The notes under the pieces: model-generated
Told to the model about the DNA's origin: nothing
Databases searched by the model: none
Seen by the model: the letters and a program-made list of their open reading frames with translations, nothing else
Origin: a virus
Length of the DNA stretch: 36,721 nucleotides
Reading direction: 5' to 3' (one strand)
Virus record (IMG/VR): IMGVR_UViG_3300046010_013454
Span: 1-36,721 of that record
Made by a program: the position numbers and the translations under genes
Shown: positions 21,631-29,252 of the stretch, piece after piece
Layout of the letters: each line of letters opens with the position of its first letter
How positions within the stretch are numbered: the stretch's first letter is position 1

Positions 21631-22058
21631 GACGACTTGCCCCTTAAAATTATTGCCATGATTTCATCAAGTCTCTTATGCAGAGAGTCCAGCTTCAAAT
21701 CTGAAGTTGTTTGATGTTTTAGGTAATCCTCTCGATCTACGTACTTATTGCTGAGTTCGATAAATCTGCGATCTATTTCTGCTGCGCGAAAATCTGCGGT
21801 TCTTTGATGATTGTGAAGAGTGTCTTCAAGCCCTTTAATTTCTTTCTTTAGGTTAGAAATCTCAGTTTTTAGCTCTTTGTTTGTGTCTTCGTACTGCCTT
21901 ATAGAGCGTGATACAAACCATTTGACAACGCCAATAGTTGCGCCGCCAACTAGGACGGCTGAACCAATTAGGATTTGCTCAACGCTAATCGATATCTGTC
22001 CTGATTGCGACGGGTTGGGCTGTGCTGCGGCAATTTGTGCAATGTAATGATTTTTCAC
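21627..22058 (-). CDS. Mu gp25-like (DUF2730) membrane coiled-coil protein
   Basis: The 143-residue protein has one membrane segment (about 28-50: ILIGSAVLVGGATIGVVKWF) and a coiled coil behind it (about 58-95: NKELKTEISNLKKEIKGLED). DUF2730 proteins have this layout and stand just upstream of the small terminase in Mu-like phages. It is the first gene of the inverted packaging operon. A role in lysis or membrane-associated assembly is possible; the family function is not known. Confidence 0.75.
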   Translation of the reverse strand: MKNHYIAQIAAAQPNPSQSGQISISVEQILIGSAVLVGGATIGVVKWFVSRSIRQYEDTNKELKTEISNLKKEIKGLEDTLHNHQRTADFRAAEIDRRFIELSNKYVDREDYLKHQTTSDLKLDSLHKRLDEIMAIILRGKSS

Positions 22059-22110
22059 ATAGAGTCACTAGTACGTTTTTGATTATTAAATACCTTGAAA
22101 GCCTTTGCTA

Positions 22111-22132
22111 GTAGGGTGTGTAATCACCCTAC
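22111..22132. promoter_or_regulatory. Inverted repeat in the divergent late control region
   Basis: GTAGGGTG-TGTAAT-CACCCTAC has perfect eight-base arms and a six-base centre. It lies between the two late operons that leave this 124-base region in opposite directions (start 22058 minus, 22183 plus). Mor/C proteins bind dyad sites near late promoters, so it is the best candidate activator site. A leader hairpin is the alternative. Confidence 0.6.
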
Positions 22133-22182
22133 ACAACAGTTTAAAAGAGAGATTTAATAAACGGATTATTGAATCTCTGGCT

Positions 22183-23247
22183 ATGAAAACCCTACAAATT
22201 TTTAAGGCAGGAAAACATGTAAGCGCTAGTGGCGAAACCTTGGCTTTTAGCGAAGCCGAACTTGTGGCGAGTGCAAAAGCCTATGATCCTAAGCTTCATG
22301 AAGCTCCCATAGTAATCGGGCATCCTAAGCATGATGATCCTGCCTATGGCTGGATCGGTGGTGTGAGGGTTGAGGGTGATAGTTATTTTGCTGACCCTAA
22401 TCAAGTCGATTTAGAATTCGCTGAAGCTGTGAAGGCTGGTAAATACAAAAAGATTTCTGCCAGCTTCTATGCTCCTGATAGCCCCAGCAACCCAGTTCAA
22501 GGCGTTTACTATCTGCGCCATGTGGGTTTCCTTGGTGCGATGCCTCCTGCCGTTAAGGGTATGAAGCCTGTGAATTTTGCAGAGGCTGAAGAAGGCGTTT
22601 TGGAATTTGGCGAAATCGATTTCATGGATTGGGATGACATGACGATCGCTGGTCTATTCTCCAATTTGCGGGAATGGATGATCTCTAAATTCAATTTGGA
22701 GACAGCCGATCAAGTGATTCCTATTTATGCGATCGATGGGTTGAAAATGTCGGCGGCTCAGGATGACATTAAGCCTGAAATGCCGATGGATTATAGCGAA
22801 GGTGATAAACCAGTGACGATTGATTTTGCAGAAAAAGAAGCGGCTCTAGCTGCGCGTGAGGCGGATATCGCCAAGCGTGAGCAAGCGCTCAAAGAGCATG
22901 AGTTTGCTGAATGGTTTGATGGGATGGTTGGTGCTGGAAAGGCATACCCCCATGAAAAAGATAAGACTGTGGCGGCTTTGATGTCGTTGTCTAGCATTTC
23001 TCAGCCGATTGAATTCTCAGAAGGTGGCGAAACTAAGTCTCAAACCCTACTTGAGACTTACAAGGCAAGCTTTGTAAATCGCCCTAAATTGATTGAATTT
23101 AACGAGTTGCCAACTGGTGACACATCGCTCCCTAGCGACCCTGAAGAATATGCATTGCTGATTCGCCAAAGGGTTGCTAAGGCAAAGGCTGAAGGGCGCG
23201 ATATCAGCTTTGCGGAAGCCCAAAATCTTGTGGAGGCTGGTAAATAA
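22183..23247 (+). CDS. Mu I-like head maturation protease/scaffold
   Basis: ATG 22183 is used rather than a TTG at 22105, which would cover the control region. The 354-residue protein has a protease half (VIGHPKHDDPAYGWI at about 44-58; VKAGKYKKISASF ending near 95, the latter holding the probable catalytic Ser 92). A C-terminal coiled-coil scaffold half (AALAAREADIAKREQALKEH) follows. Mu I cleaves and leaves the prohead, with an internal start giving the scaffold Z. An in-frame ATG (MDYSEGD, about residue 201) could serve for that. It starts the plus-strand late operon. Confidence 0.85.
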   Translation: MKTLQIFKAGKHVSASGETLAFSEAELVASAKAYDPKLHEAPIVIGHPKHDDPAYGWIGGVRVEGDSYFADPNQVDLEFAEAVKAGKYKKISASFYAPDSPSNPVQGVYYLRHVGFLGAMPPAVKGMKPVNFAEAEEGVLEFGEIDFMDWDDMTIAGLFSNLREWMISKFNLETADQVIPIYAIDGLKMSAAQDDIKPEMPMDYSEGDKPVTIDFAEKEAALAAREADIAKREQALKEHEFAEWFDGMVGAGKAYPHEKDKTVAALMSLSSISQPIEFSEGGETKSQTLLETYKASFVNRPKLIEFNELPTGDTSLPSDPEEYALLIRQRVAKAKAEGRDISFAEAQNLVEAGK

Positions 23248-24014
23248 TGTTCGGACTTACTCGCGGATTAATGAAAGAGGCAACGGTGGAAACCAGTGCG
23301 ATCGGGCATGGCTTGATCGTCCGAATGGGGACTACAGATGACCTCGTAACACTTGCCACATCTTCAACTGATAGCCCTGTTGGGATTTCCTATGTTGAGG
23401 GTAATCCAACTACAGCATCCACTGCTGTTGGTGACGTAATCACCGTACAAATGACTCGGATTGCAGAGGTTCGCTATGGCGGCACTGTCACTCGTGGTCA
23501 AAACCTCACGGCTAACTCGGTTGGACGTGCGATCGCAGTCACCTCAAATTCTGGTGTACAGACCATTGGTAAAGCGCTCACATCGGGCGTTGCTGGCGAC
23601 TTTGGCTATGTATTACTCAATATCTCCAATCAAGTATCTACCGCACCGATTCGCACTACCACTGTGTCTACCCTTGCTACGGCTGGTGTAGAGACTTACA
23701 CGGCTGCTCAATTGCTTGGCGGGCTAATCCTCCGAGATCCTAATGGCGCAGGTCGCAATGATGTCACTCCTACGGCGGCTTTGTTGGTGGCTGCGATTCC
23801 AGGGGCGGCGGTTGGACATAGCTTTGAGTTCACGATCCGAAACACTGCGGATGCTGCGGAAACCATTACCGTTACGGCGGGGGCTGGTGTGACGCTCTCA
23901 GGCACGATGACGATCGCGTCTACAGGCACACGCCGATTCCTTGCGGTATTGACCAATGTTGGTGCTGGAACTGAAGCGGTAACTATCTACTCGATAGGAA
24001 CTTTCGTTCACTAG
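23247..24014 (+). CDS. Capsid decoration/cement protein (DUF2190-like) with extra C-terminal domain
   Basis: The 255-residue protein has a DUF2190-like N-terminus of about 115 residues (VGISYVEGNPTTAST, GGTVTRGQNLTANSVGRAIA), a beta-tulip cement fold. The C-terminal domain (from about 140: AQLLGGLILRDPNGAGR onward) is a beta-rich module rich in Thr and Ala that probably decorates the capsid surface. It lies between protease and major capsid as typical for decoration genes. Its ATG overlaps the protease stop. Confidence 0.72.
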   Translation: MFGLTRGLMKEATVETSAIGHGLIVRMGTTDDLVTLATSSTDSPVGISYVEGNPTTASTAVGDVITVQMTRIAEVRYGGTVTRGQNLTANSVGRAIAVTSNSGVQTIGKALTSGVAGDFGYVLLNISNQVSTAPIRTTTVSTLATAGVETYTAAQLLGGLILRDPNGAGRNDVTPTAALLVAAIPGAAVGHSFEFTIRNTADAAETITVTAGAGVTLSGTMTIASTGTRRFLAVLTNVGAGTEAVTIYSIGTFVH

Positions 24015-24071
24015 ATTTGAGCTAAATGCTCTAAGTCGCAAAATTTTCTTTTTACTCGCAGGTGATAGCTA

Positions 24072-25013
24072 GTGGCTCCACAAAGTACCAAATTTCCAAT
24101 CCATCCAAGGCTAACAGCCTTGGTGATTGCCTATGAGAACGAGGGGTTTATTGCTGAAGAAGTCAGCCCTCGTTTTAATGTCGATACTGAATCCTTCAAA
24201 TGGTACAAGGTCGATCCATCAAATACCTTTAATAAGGAAGATGATACGATCGGCAACAATGGCGATTTCAATGAGATTCGCGTCTTTGGCGAAGAAGAAT
24301 CTAGCTCTACTAGAGATAGAGGACTTGCCGAGGTTTTGCAAAACAAGAAGCAAGGAACTGATATTCCTTACCAAAGGCAGCAACGGGCGGCTCTTACTCT
24401 TGTTAAGAAAGTTGCTTTGAACCGTGAAATTCGGGTTGCGAATCAGCTAACTACTGCGGCAAATTACGTCAACAATGTCACGATTTCGACTCCTACGGAA
24501 AAGTTTGACGATTACACCAATTCCAAGCCCATCCTTAGAATGCGTAAGGCTTTGGATGTGCCGTTAATCCGCCCAAACATTGTCATTCTGCCTCGCCAAG
24601 TTGCTACCGTTTTGCGAAGCCATCCAGAGGCGATTACGGGCGTTACAAATGATTCTCGGCAAGAAAATGGCGTGGTTTCACTCCAAGGGCTTGCAGATCT
24701 TTTGGAAGTTGAGCGAGTTCTTATCGCTGGTCCACGAGTCAACACATCAAATAAAGGTCAATCGGGAAGCTTTAATCGCATTTGGGGAAATCATATCTCC
24801 ATGATTTACATTGATCGATCTATTGATCCTCTTGAAGGTGGTGTCACCTTTGCGGCGACGGCTGAATATGAATCTCGCGTTGCAAAAACTGTGATGCTTG
24901 AGGATAAAGGGCTTCGTGGTTCGATGAAGGTGATGGTTGGTGAGTCTGTGGTTGAGATCTTGCCATCCAATGGATTGGCAGGTTACTTGATTCGCGACGT
25001 GCTTACGACTTAA
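24072..25013 (+). CDS. Major capsid protein, Mu T-like position
   Basis: The start is GTG 24072. The 313 residues match an HK97-fold major head protein: DIPYQRQQRAALTLVKKVAL with an alpha-helical spine. PNIVILPRQVATVLRSHPEA and VERVLIAGPRVNTS form the A-domain strands. IDRSIDPLEGGVTFAATAEY follows. It is placed directly after protease and cement genes. Mu T has a similar length (305). It probably forms a T=7 icosahedron with its neighbours. Confidence 0.88.
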   Translation: MAPQSTKFPIHPRLTALVIAYENEGFIAEEVSPRFNVDTESFKWYKVDPSNTFNKEDDTIGNNGDFNEIRVFGEEESSSTRDRGLAEVLQNKKQGTDIPYQRQQRAALTLVKKVALNREIRVANQLTTAANYVNNVTISTPTEKFDDYTNSKPILRMRKALDVPLIRPNIVILPRQVATVLRSHPEAITGVTNDSRQENGVVSLQGLADLLEVERVLIAGPRVNTSNKGQSGSFNRIWGNHISMIYIDRSIDPLEGGVTFAATAEYESRVAKTVMLEDKGLRGSMKVMVGESVVEILPSNGLAGYLIRDVLTT

Positions 25014-25070
25014 TCCCTGATTTCCCTTGATTTAGCCAGCATTCTAAGCAAATTACTCATTTAAAAATAA

Positions 25071-25361
25071 ATGGAACCTACAACCCTAAAAGTTAGGTGC
25101 TTGCACCCTGTCCACTATGGCACTGAGCATCCTAGAGGTGCTGAGATTGAATTGCCAGTAAAAACGGCTAATGATCTAGCCCAACACAAGATCGTTGAGA
25201 TTTTGTCCACAATTGTGGAGTCTGTGGAAATTGTTGCGGAGGTGAAAGGTGAATCAGTACCAGATCCAGCGCCGCAAGAAACTCAGGCAGAGGCGGAAGA
25301 AGAAGCGCCAAAGGCTGTTAAAAAAACTAGCAAGAGAAGGATTGATTCTGACGATGAATAA
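25071..25361 (+). CDS. Small head protein, hypothetical
   Basis: The 96-residue protein has a beta N-terminal half (LKVRCLHPVHYGTEHPRG) and a long acidic-basic tail (QAEAEEEAPKAVKKTSKRR). The position after the capsid gene fits small FI-like or connector-region proteins. Its end overlaps the HU gene start by 8 bases. TTGTCCACAATTGTGGA occurs within (near 25204) as in the transposase gene near 3407, probably by chance. Confidence 0.6.
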   Translation: MEPTTLKVRCLHPVHYGTEHPRGAEIELPVKTANDLAQHKIVEILSTIVESVEIVAEVKGESVPDPAPQETQAEAEEEAPKAVKKTSKRRIDSDDE

Positions 25362-25641
25362 AGGTCAACTGATTGACACGATCGCAGCGCAGATCGAGGC
25401 TCCAATCACCAAGAAACAAATCGAAACCATTGTGTCAGCTACTTTTGATCTAATTCAGACGGCTGTTGCATTTGGTGACAAGGTGACTTTGGTTGGGTTT
25501 GGATCTTGGGAAGTGCGCGATCGCGATGAACGCAAAGGCAGAAATCCCCAAACTGGCGAAGAAATGACCATCCCTGCTACTAAGGCGGTTAAGTTTAGCG
25601 CTGGTAAGGCTCTCAAAGACTTGGTAAACGGTGACAGCTAA
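25354..25641 (+). CDS. HU/IHF-family DNA-binding protein
   Basis: ATG 25354 (MNKGQLIDTIAAQIEA) gives a 95-residue protein of normal HU length. The signature GFGSWEVRDRDERKGRNPQT (48-67) includes the intercalating proline (65) and Arg-rich arms; GKALKDLVN closes it. HU bends DNA, and Mu transposition needs HU at the left end. A phage copy within the structural operon is unusual. It may condense DNA in the head or support the transpososome late in infection. Confidence 0.93.
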   Translation: MNKGQLIDTIAAQIEAPITKKQIETIVSATFDLIQTAVAFGDKVTLVGFGSWEVRDRDERKGRNPQTGEEMTIPATKAVKFSAGKALKDLVNGDS

Positions 25642-26087
25642 TGACTTACGCGACGCAACAGGACTTTATTGATGCTTTTGGTGAGCGTGAGGTAATCATG
25701 CTCACTAACCTCTATGCACCGACAGCAACGGCGATTAATACCGCCAAGCTGACTCAGTGCCAAGAGGATGCCAAGGCTTTGATAGATGGCATGATTTCCA
25801 CTTGTGCAACTGTTGCGGCGCAAATGCCCTTTGCTGTCGTTCCTCCCTTGCTGCGTACCTTTGAGCTTGATATCTGTCGCTACAAGATGGATAGCGTGCA
25901 GTCCCGTGAGGATGTGCGGAAGCGGTACGAAGATGCGATGAAGCAACTCTTGCTGATTGGTCAGTGCAAGATGAGCCTTGGCTTGTCGGGCGCTGACCCT
26001 GAAGTTGCCATTTCTACTAATGTTTTGGATGGTGCGGTGGGTACGAGAACTAGTTACTTTGGAGATTGCACCCTCAATGGCTACTAA
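25641..26087 (+). CDS. Mu gp36-like head-tail connector (DUF1320)
   Basis: The 148-residue protein starts MTYATQQDFIDAFGEREVIM, the usual beginning of DUF1320 proteins. It continues with a helical bundle containing LRTFELDICRYKMDSVQSRE and RYEDAMKQLLLIGQCKMSLG. These form adaptor rings under the portal. Order HU, gp36, gp37 matches the Mu connector region except for HU. TAATG overlap with the HU gene. Confidence 0.88.
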   Translation: MTYATQQDFIDAFGEREVIMLTNLYAPTATAINTAKLTQCQEDAKALIDGMISTCATVAAQMPFAVVPPLLRTFELDICRYKMDSVQSREDVRKRYEDAMKQLLLIGQCKMSLGLSGADPEVAISTNVLDGAVGTRTSYFGDCTLNGY

Positions 26088-26499
26088 TCTGCAATTGCTG
26101 GAAGATGATTTGATTGCGAGGGTTACGCCCACTTGCGCTGAGAATGGCGTGAGTGTGGCTAAGCTCAATGCTTACGAGCTTGGTCAACCGATGCAATCAG
26201 GGCAAGCTTTTATTAATTACAGTGGTGTTTCGCCTTCTGAGGTTTTGTCCTTTCAGGGGCAAGTGATTAGCACTTTCCGATTTGATTTTGTGGTTCGCTA
26301 TGCGAATCTCAGTACTCACGATCAAGCCTATCCATTGTTGGGCGCGGTTAAGGATCGCTTTCGGGATTATCAACCATTTGGGCGGCTTTGCGTGAAGCCT
26401 ATGCGCTTGATTCGGGAGAAGCCGCCCACAATTCCTCAGATGCTGGATGGCTTTTGGATCTATATCCAAGAATTTGAATTTGATTTACTAGAGGTTTAG
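26077..26499 (+). CDS. Mu gp37-like (DUF1834) neck/tail-completion protein
   Basis: ATG 26077 is selected; the open frame reaches back further but inside the preceding gene. The 140-residue protein (LEDDLIARVTPTCAENGVSV to WIYIQEFEFDLLEV) matches the gp37 pattern with a final beta hairpin. It should complete the connector or terminate the tail. The 11-base overlap with gp36 supports the short start. Confidence 0.8.
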   Translation: MATNLQLLEDDLIARVTPTCAENGVSVAKLNAYELGQPMQSGQAFINYSGVSPSEVLSFQGQVISTFRFDFVVRYANLSTHDQAYPLLGAVKDRFRDYQPFGRLCVKPMRLIREKPPTIPQMLDGFWIYIQEFEFDLLEV

Positions 26500-26502
26500 A
26501 GA

Positions 26503-27519
26503 ATGGGTGTTTTAAATGCGCCACAGTTAAGGAATCACGTACCGCTTTTAGGTCGTGGAACGGGTGTACAGATAGCCTTATTGCCTAAAGGTATTCGGGT
26601 TAAGCCTGTTGATCAGTTGCTTTACATTGGCGGCTTTCTTGGCACGGCTAAAGTCGTTGATGTGACTGCTGATGATAGCTATGTCAATATGGTTGCTGGC
26701 AATACTTACACGGTAGTTGCAGAGGCTACGGATAGCCCCAAATCAATTGCTTATAAATTGATTGATTTGATTAATGCTGAAACTGCAATCCATGGATGCA
26801 CGGCTCAAAATCCTCGTTTGGTTACGGGCGATGATTGGATTTACGATGTTTATAATCCCGTTGAAACCTTTACTCTCGCTAATACTGGGACCACCACTGT
26901 TGGCGATATTGTGATTGTGGCGACGGCTGGTAACACCACTGCGATCGCAAAGGGTGCGACTTCAATCACCATTTTGAAGGGATTGGAAGGCGCGATCCAG
27001 AAAGGGCAATTCATGCAAGCTGTTGATAAAGATGGCACTGAATATCTTTTGCAACTTACAGCAAATGCGGCTGTGGCGGCGACCTCGTTAAGCGTTGCGG
27101 CTCTGGATGAAGCGATTCCTGCTGGTTCTCAGATTGGCTATCCTGTTGAATTCTTTGATCGCACAACGGCTGACTCTAACGAAACTGCGGCTACTGCGGA
27201 ATTTACCACCTTTAATAGTGGTGGTAAGACTGATGGGGTCGTGACTAGCACGGCTACTGAAGGGAGTCTAGGCGGTAACTTCTTTGAACGTTGTCCAGGG
27301 GCTTCTACTGCTGAATATGCTTCTGAGAATGGGCTGGAAGTTTGGCTGAAATTCCTTGATCCAGAATACAGAGATGGTTGGTCACGTCGCACTCAAGAGG
27401 GTGCAGCGGTTATCACAAGCCGTAATAAGGCTAGACCCGTAGAAGGGTTTGTTTCTAACGAGCTTTCCTACAAGTTCTACGGTCAAATTCTGAATACACC
27501 AGCTAAGCCACTGTACTAA
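26503..27519 (+). CDS. Major tail (tube) protein candidate
   Basis: This 338-residue protein lies after the connector genes and before the tail chaperone, the place of the major tail protein. It is beta-rich with Thr/Ala loops (AGNTTAIAKGATSITILKGL) and an immunoglobulin-like middle, ending with RPVEGFVSNELSYKFYGQIL. It lacks sheath signatures, so a non-contractile tail is likely. The insertion at about 120-220 may be an exposed decoration domain. Family assignment rests on position and composition. Confidence 0.65.
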   Translation: MGVLNAPQLRNHVPLLGRGTGVQIALLPKGIRVKPVDQLLYIGGFLGTAKVVDVTADDSYVNMVAGNTYTVVAEATDSPKSIAYKLIDLINAETAIHGCTAQNPRLVTGDDWIYDVYNPVETFTLANTGTTTVGDIVIVATAGNTTAIAKGATSITILKGLEGAIQKGQFMQAVDKDGTEYLLQLTANAAVAATSLSVAALDEAIPAGSQIGYPVEFFDRTTADSNETAATAEFTTFNSGGKTDGVVTSTATEGSLGGNFFERCPGASTAEYASENGLEVWLKFLDPEYRDGWSRRTQEGAAVITSRNKARPVEGFVSNELSYKFYGQILNTPAKPLY

Positions 27520-27728
27520 TGAAATTTAGAGCGCTGCAAGCTAAGGATGTTTGGTTGGGGGCTGTTACTCAAGACGGTGACAGCTTCTCAATTGGCATTT
27601 TGGTGCTTAGGGCGCAAAAAGGCTTAGTCAGGCTCAAGGATGTGGATAGCGATCGCACTGTTGCGATCGACCTCTCTCAAATAAAAATCGGTACTTCTTA
27701 CAAGGTTTTCATAAATGCTGCCCTTTGA
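27519..27728 (+). CDS. Small beta-rich tail protein
   Basis: The 69-residue protein (MKFRALQAKDVWLGAVTQDG, VRLKDVDSDRTVAI) appears as a small beta barrel. ATG overlaps the tube gene stop; its end overlaps the chaperone gene by 14 bases. Role unknown; such mini genes between tube and chaperone may help tail assembly. Confidence 0.6.
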   Translation: MKFRALQAKDVWLGAVTQDGDSFSIGILVLRAQKGLVRLKDVDSDRTVAIDLSQIKIGTSYKVFINAAL

Positions 27729-28137
27729 TCTTCAAATTAGCCAAAAGACTTACCCACCTTTGCTCATTGGTGGAATTGAGATTCCTGCCTATGGCAGTGT
27801 GACTCCTAATGAAAGCATGGCTTACACCAAAATCGTGGATTCGGATAGCGATCCTATGCTTTTCCATTTTGATGTTATTTGCCTGTTTATTGCTTCACGC
27901 AAACAACACGATTTGGAGTCTACAAAACGATTGTTAGGGGATATCCCACTGCATGTTTTTGAGGCGGCTTATGAGTGGGTAAAGCAAGAGTTTCAGCAAT
28001 GGAAAAACTTTGATGCTGACGCTGAAAAAAAGACTCAAAGCCAGACTGGGGAGCAATATTCTGGCGACTCCAGCTCGGATACCCTAACGAGCCAAGATTT
28101 AACGCCCGAAACTTTGGAAACTGCCCAATTCACTTAA
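27715..28137 (+). CDS. Tail assembly chaperone, zero-frame product (gpG-like)
   Basis: The 140-residue protein lies between tail tube and tape measure genes, as lambda G does. It has a structured N-terminal 100 residues (DPMLFHFDVICLFIASRKQ, VFEAAYEWVKQEFQQWKN). A polar tail of low complexity (SQTGEQYSGDSSSDT) follows. The codons GAA AAA AAG at 28024-28032 contain the slippery heptamer A AAA AAG, from which ribosomes can shift back to make the longer chaperone. The zero-frame stop is at 28135-28137. Confidence 0.85.
   Translation: MLPFDLQISQKTYPPLLIGGIEIPAYGSVTPNESMAYTKIVDSDSDPMLFHFDVICLFIASRKQHDLESTKRLLGDIPLHVFEAAYEWVKQEFQQWKNFDADAEKKTQSQTGEQYSGDSSSDTLTSQDLTPETLETAQFT
28026..28032 (+). other. 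Slippery heptamer for -1 ribosomal frameshifting
   Basis: A AAA AAG is in the correct phase (AAA 27-29, AAG 30-32 of 280xx). It is one of the most efficient bacterial -1 slippery sites. The -1 frame has a stop at 28023-28025 just before it, then stays open to 28424. Confidence 0.85.
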
Positions 28138-28424
28138 TTGAGCAGGCTCTAGATGCGCTTGAGAGATTTGAGCGCGATCGCAGTGCTTACCTCACAGCCA
28201 CGATTGCAAATTTTGCGGTTGTTCATTCTCGCTTCAATCAGAATAAGGATTTGCAGAGTGAAGATTTTGACGTGGTTGCGATGCTGCAAAAGCTGGATAC
28301 AGCTAGGGACACAATAGATCGCCATCATGCTCAGATGATTCTAGATCTCTGCAAAGAAGGCAAGATTCCTAGTTGGGCGCTGCGTGAATTGGATTTAGAT
28401 TTAATCAGGTTAGCCGCGAAATGA
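28032..28424 (+). CDS. Tail assembly chaperone, -1 frame extension (GT-like)
   Basis: This 130-codon frame begins right after the slippery site (DSKPDWGAIFWRL) and has no ATG near its beginning. It encodes a convincing helical protein (LIEQALDALERFERDRSAYL, DLCKEGKIPSWALRELDLDL) and ends with a TGA overlapping the next ATG (ATGA). Fused to the first 106 residues of the zero-frame gene it yields about 236 residues. By analogy with lambda G/GT it should chaperone the tape measure, with the minor product binding the tube protein. Confidence 0.88.
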   Translation, partial: DSKPDWGAIFWRLQLGYPNEPRFNARNFGNCPIHLIEQALDALERFERDRSAYLTATIANFAVVHSRFNQNKDLQSEDFDVVAMLQKLDTARDTIDRHHAQMILDLCKEGKIPSWALRELDLDLIRLAAK

Positions 28425-29215
28425 CCGACTTTACAGATATTTCCAGCAAGATTAACGGTCTCTTTGGCTACTCGCCAACTCAGGCAGAGCTGTTGCAACG
28501 CCCCGATCTCATATCCATCGCCCTTGATGCGATCGCAGCAAACATCATGACCCTAACCGAAATCGCCACCGCTATAAATGCCTTGATGGGGACTACTTAC
28601 AGCAATGATGAGCTGAGGCAGCGCCCCGATTTGTTGCGTTTGGGCATTATGGCGATCGCGGCGGATAGTGGCGGTGCGATCGCTGATGGCTCCATTATTA
28701 CGGCGAAATATGCTGATCAGTCGGTCACTCCAGCCAAACTTTCGCAGCCTTTGACCCTTGGTTCACCTGTATCTCCCTCCGCTGTTTCAGTTGTTGATTA
28801 TGTAATTCCCTCTTGGGTAAGGATTATTATTTGCAGTCTTTCTGGTCTAAGCCTTTCGGGGACTGAAAATCTAAATTTTCGGCTTGGAAGTTCAGGTGTT
28901 CCTAAAGCTACTGGGTATTCAGGGGCGGCTTCTTTTGCCGAGAATGGGGCGGTATGTAAGGCAGCAAATATTTCTACATCCTTCCCTATCTTGTCTGGCA
29001 ATGCCGCCAACACTACAAGTGGATCAATTCTTTTTAGCTCAATCGACACATCTACAAATACATGGGCAGCAAACGGTAGTTTTAGCTCTGGTGCTTTCCC
29101 ATTGGCTTTTTCTGTCAGTGGCTCAGTTTCGCTTGATGGCTCTTTAAATATTCTTCGAGCTTTTGCGCCTACAAATACTTTTGATGCAGGCAAATTAAAT
29201 GTCATTTGTTTGTAA
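28421..29215 (+). CDS. Beta-rich virion protein with duplicated N-terminal motif
   Basis: The 264-residue protein has two copies of an N-terminal unit, residues 5-41 and 46-82, each ending in (L/R)QRPDL...AIAA. The rest is Ser/Ala/Thr/Gly-rich and beta-like (SGLSLSGTENLNFRLGSSGV), resembling fibre or decoration proteins. It stands between chaperone and tape measure, where no gene is expected, so it is probably a passenger or a tail decoration. It is coupled to the -1 frame stop. Confidence 0.6.
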   Translation: MTDFTDISSKINGLFGYSPTQAELLQRPDLISIALDAIAANIMTLTEIATAINALMGTTYSNDELRQRPDLLRLGIMAIAADSGGAIADGSIITAKYADQSVTPAKLSQPLTLGSPVSPSAVSVVDYVIPSWVRIIICSLSGLSLSGTENLNFRLGSSGVPKATGYSGAASFAENGAVCKAANISTSFPILSGNAANTTSGSILFSSIDTSTNTWAANGSFSSGAFPLAFSVSGSVSLDGSLNILRAFAPTNTFDAGKLNVICL

Positions 29216-29252
29216 TTAAGTGCTGAATAGCAAATATATCTGTGATTAAGTG

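Noticed and set aside
26503-27519. Contractile tail sheath
   Set aside because: At 338 residues and without sheath motifs the protein fits a tail tube better; no second candidate exists for a sheath/tube pair.
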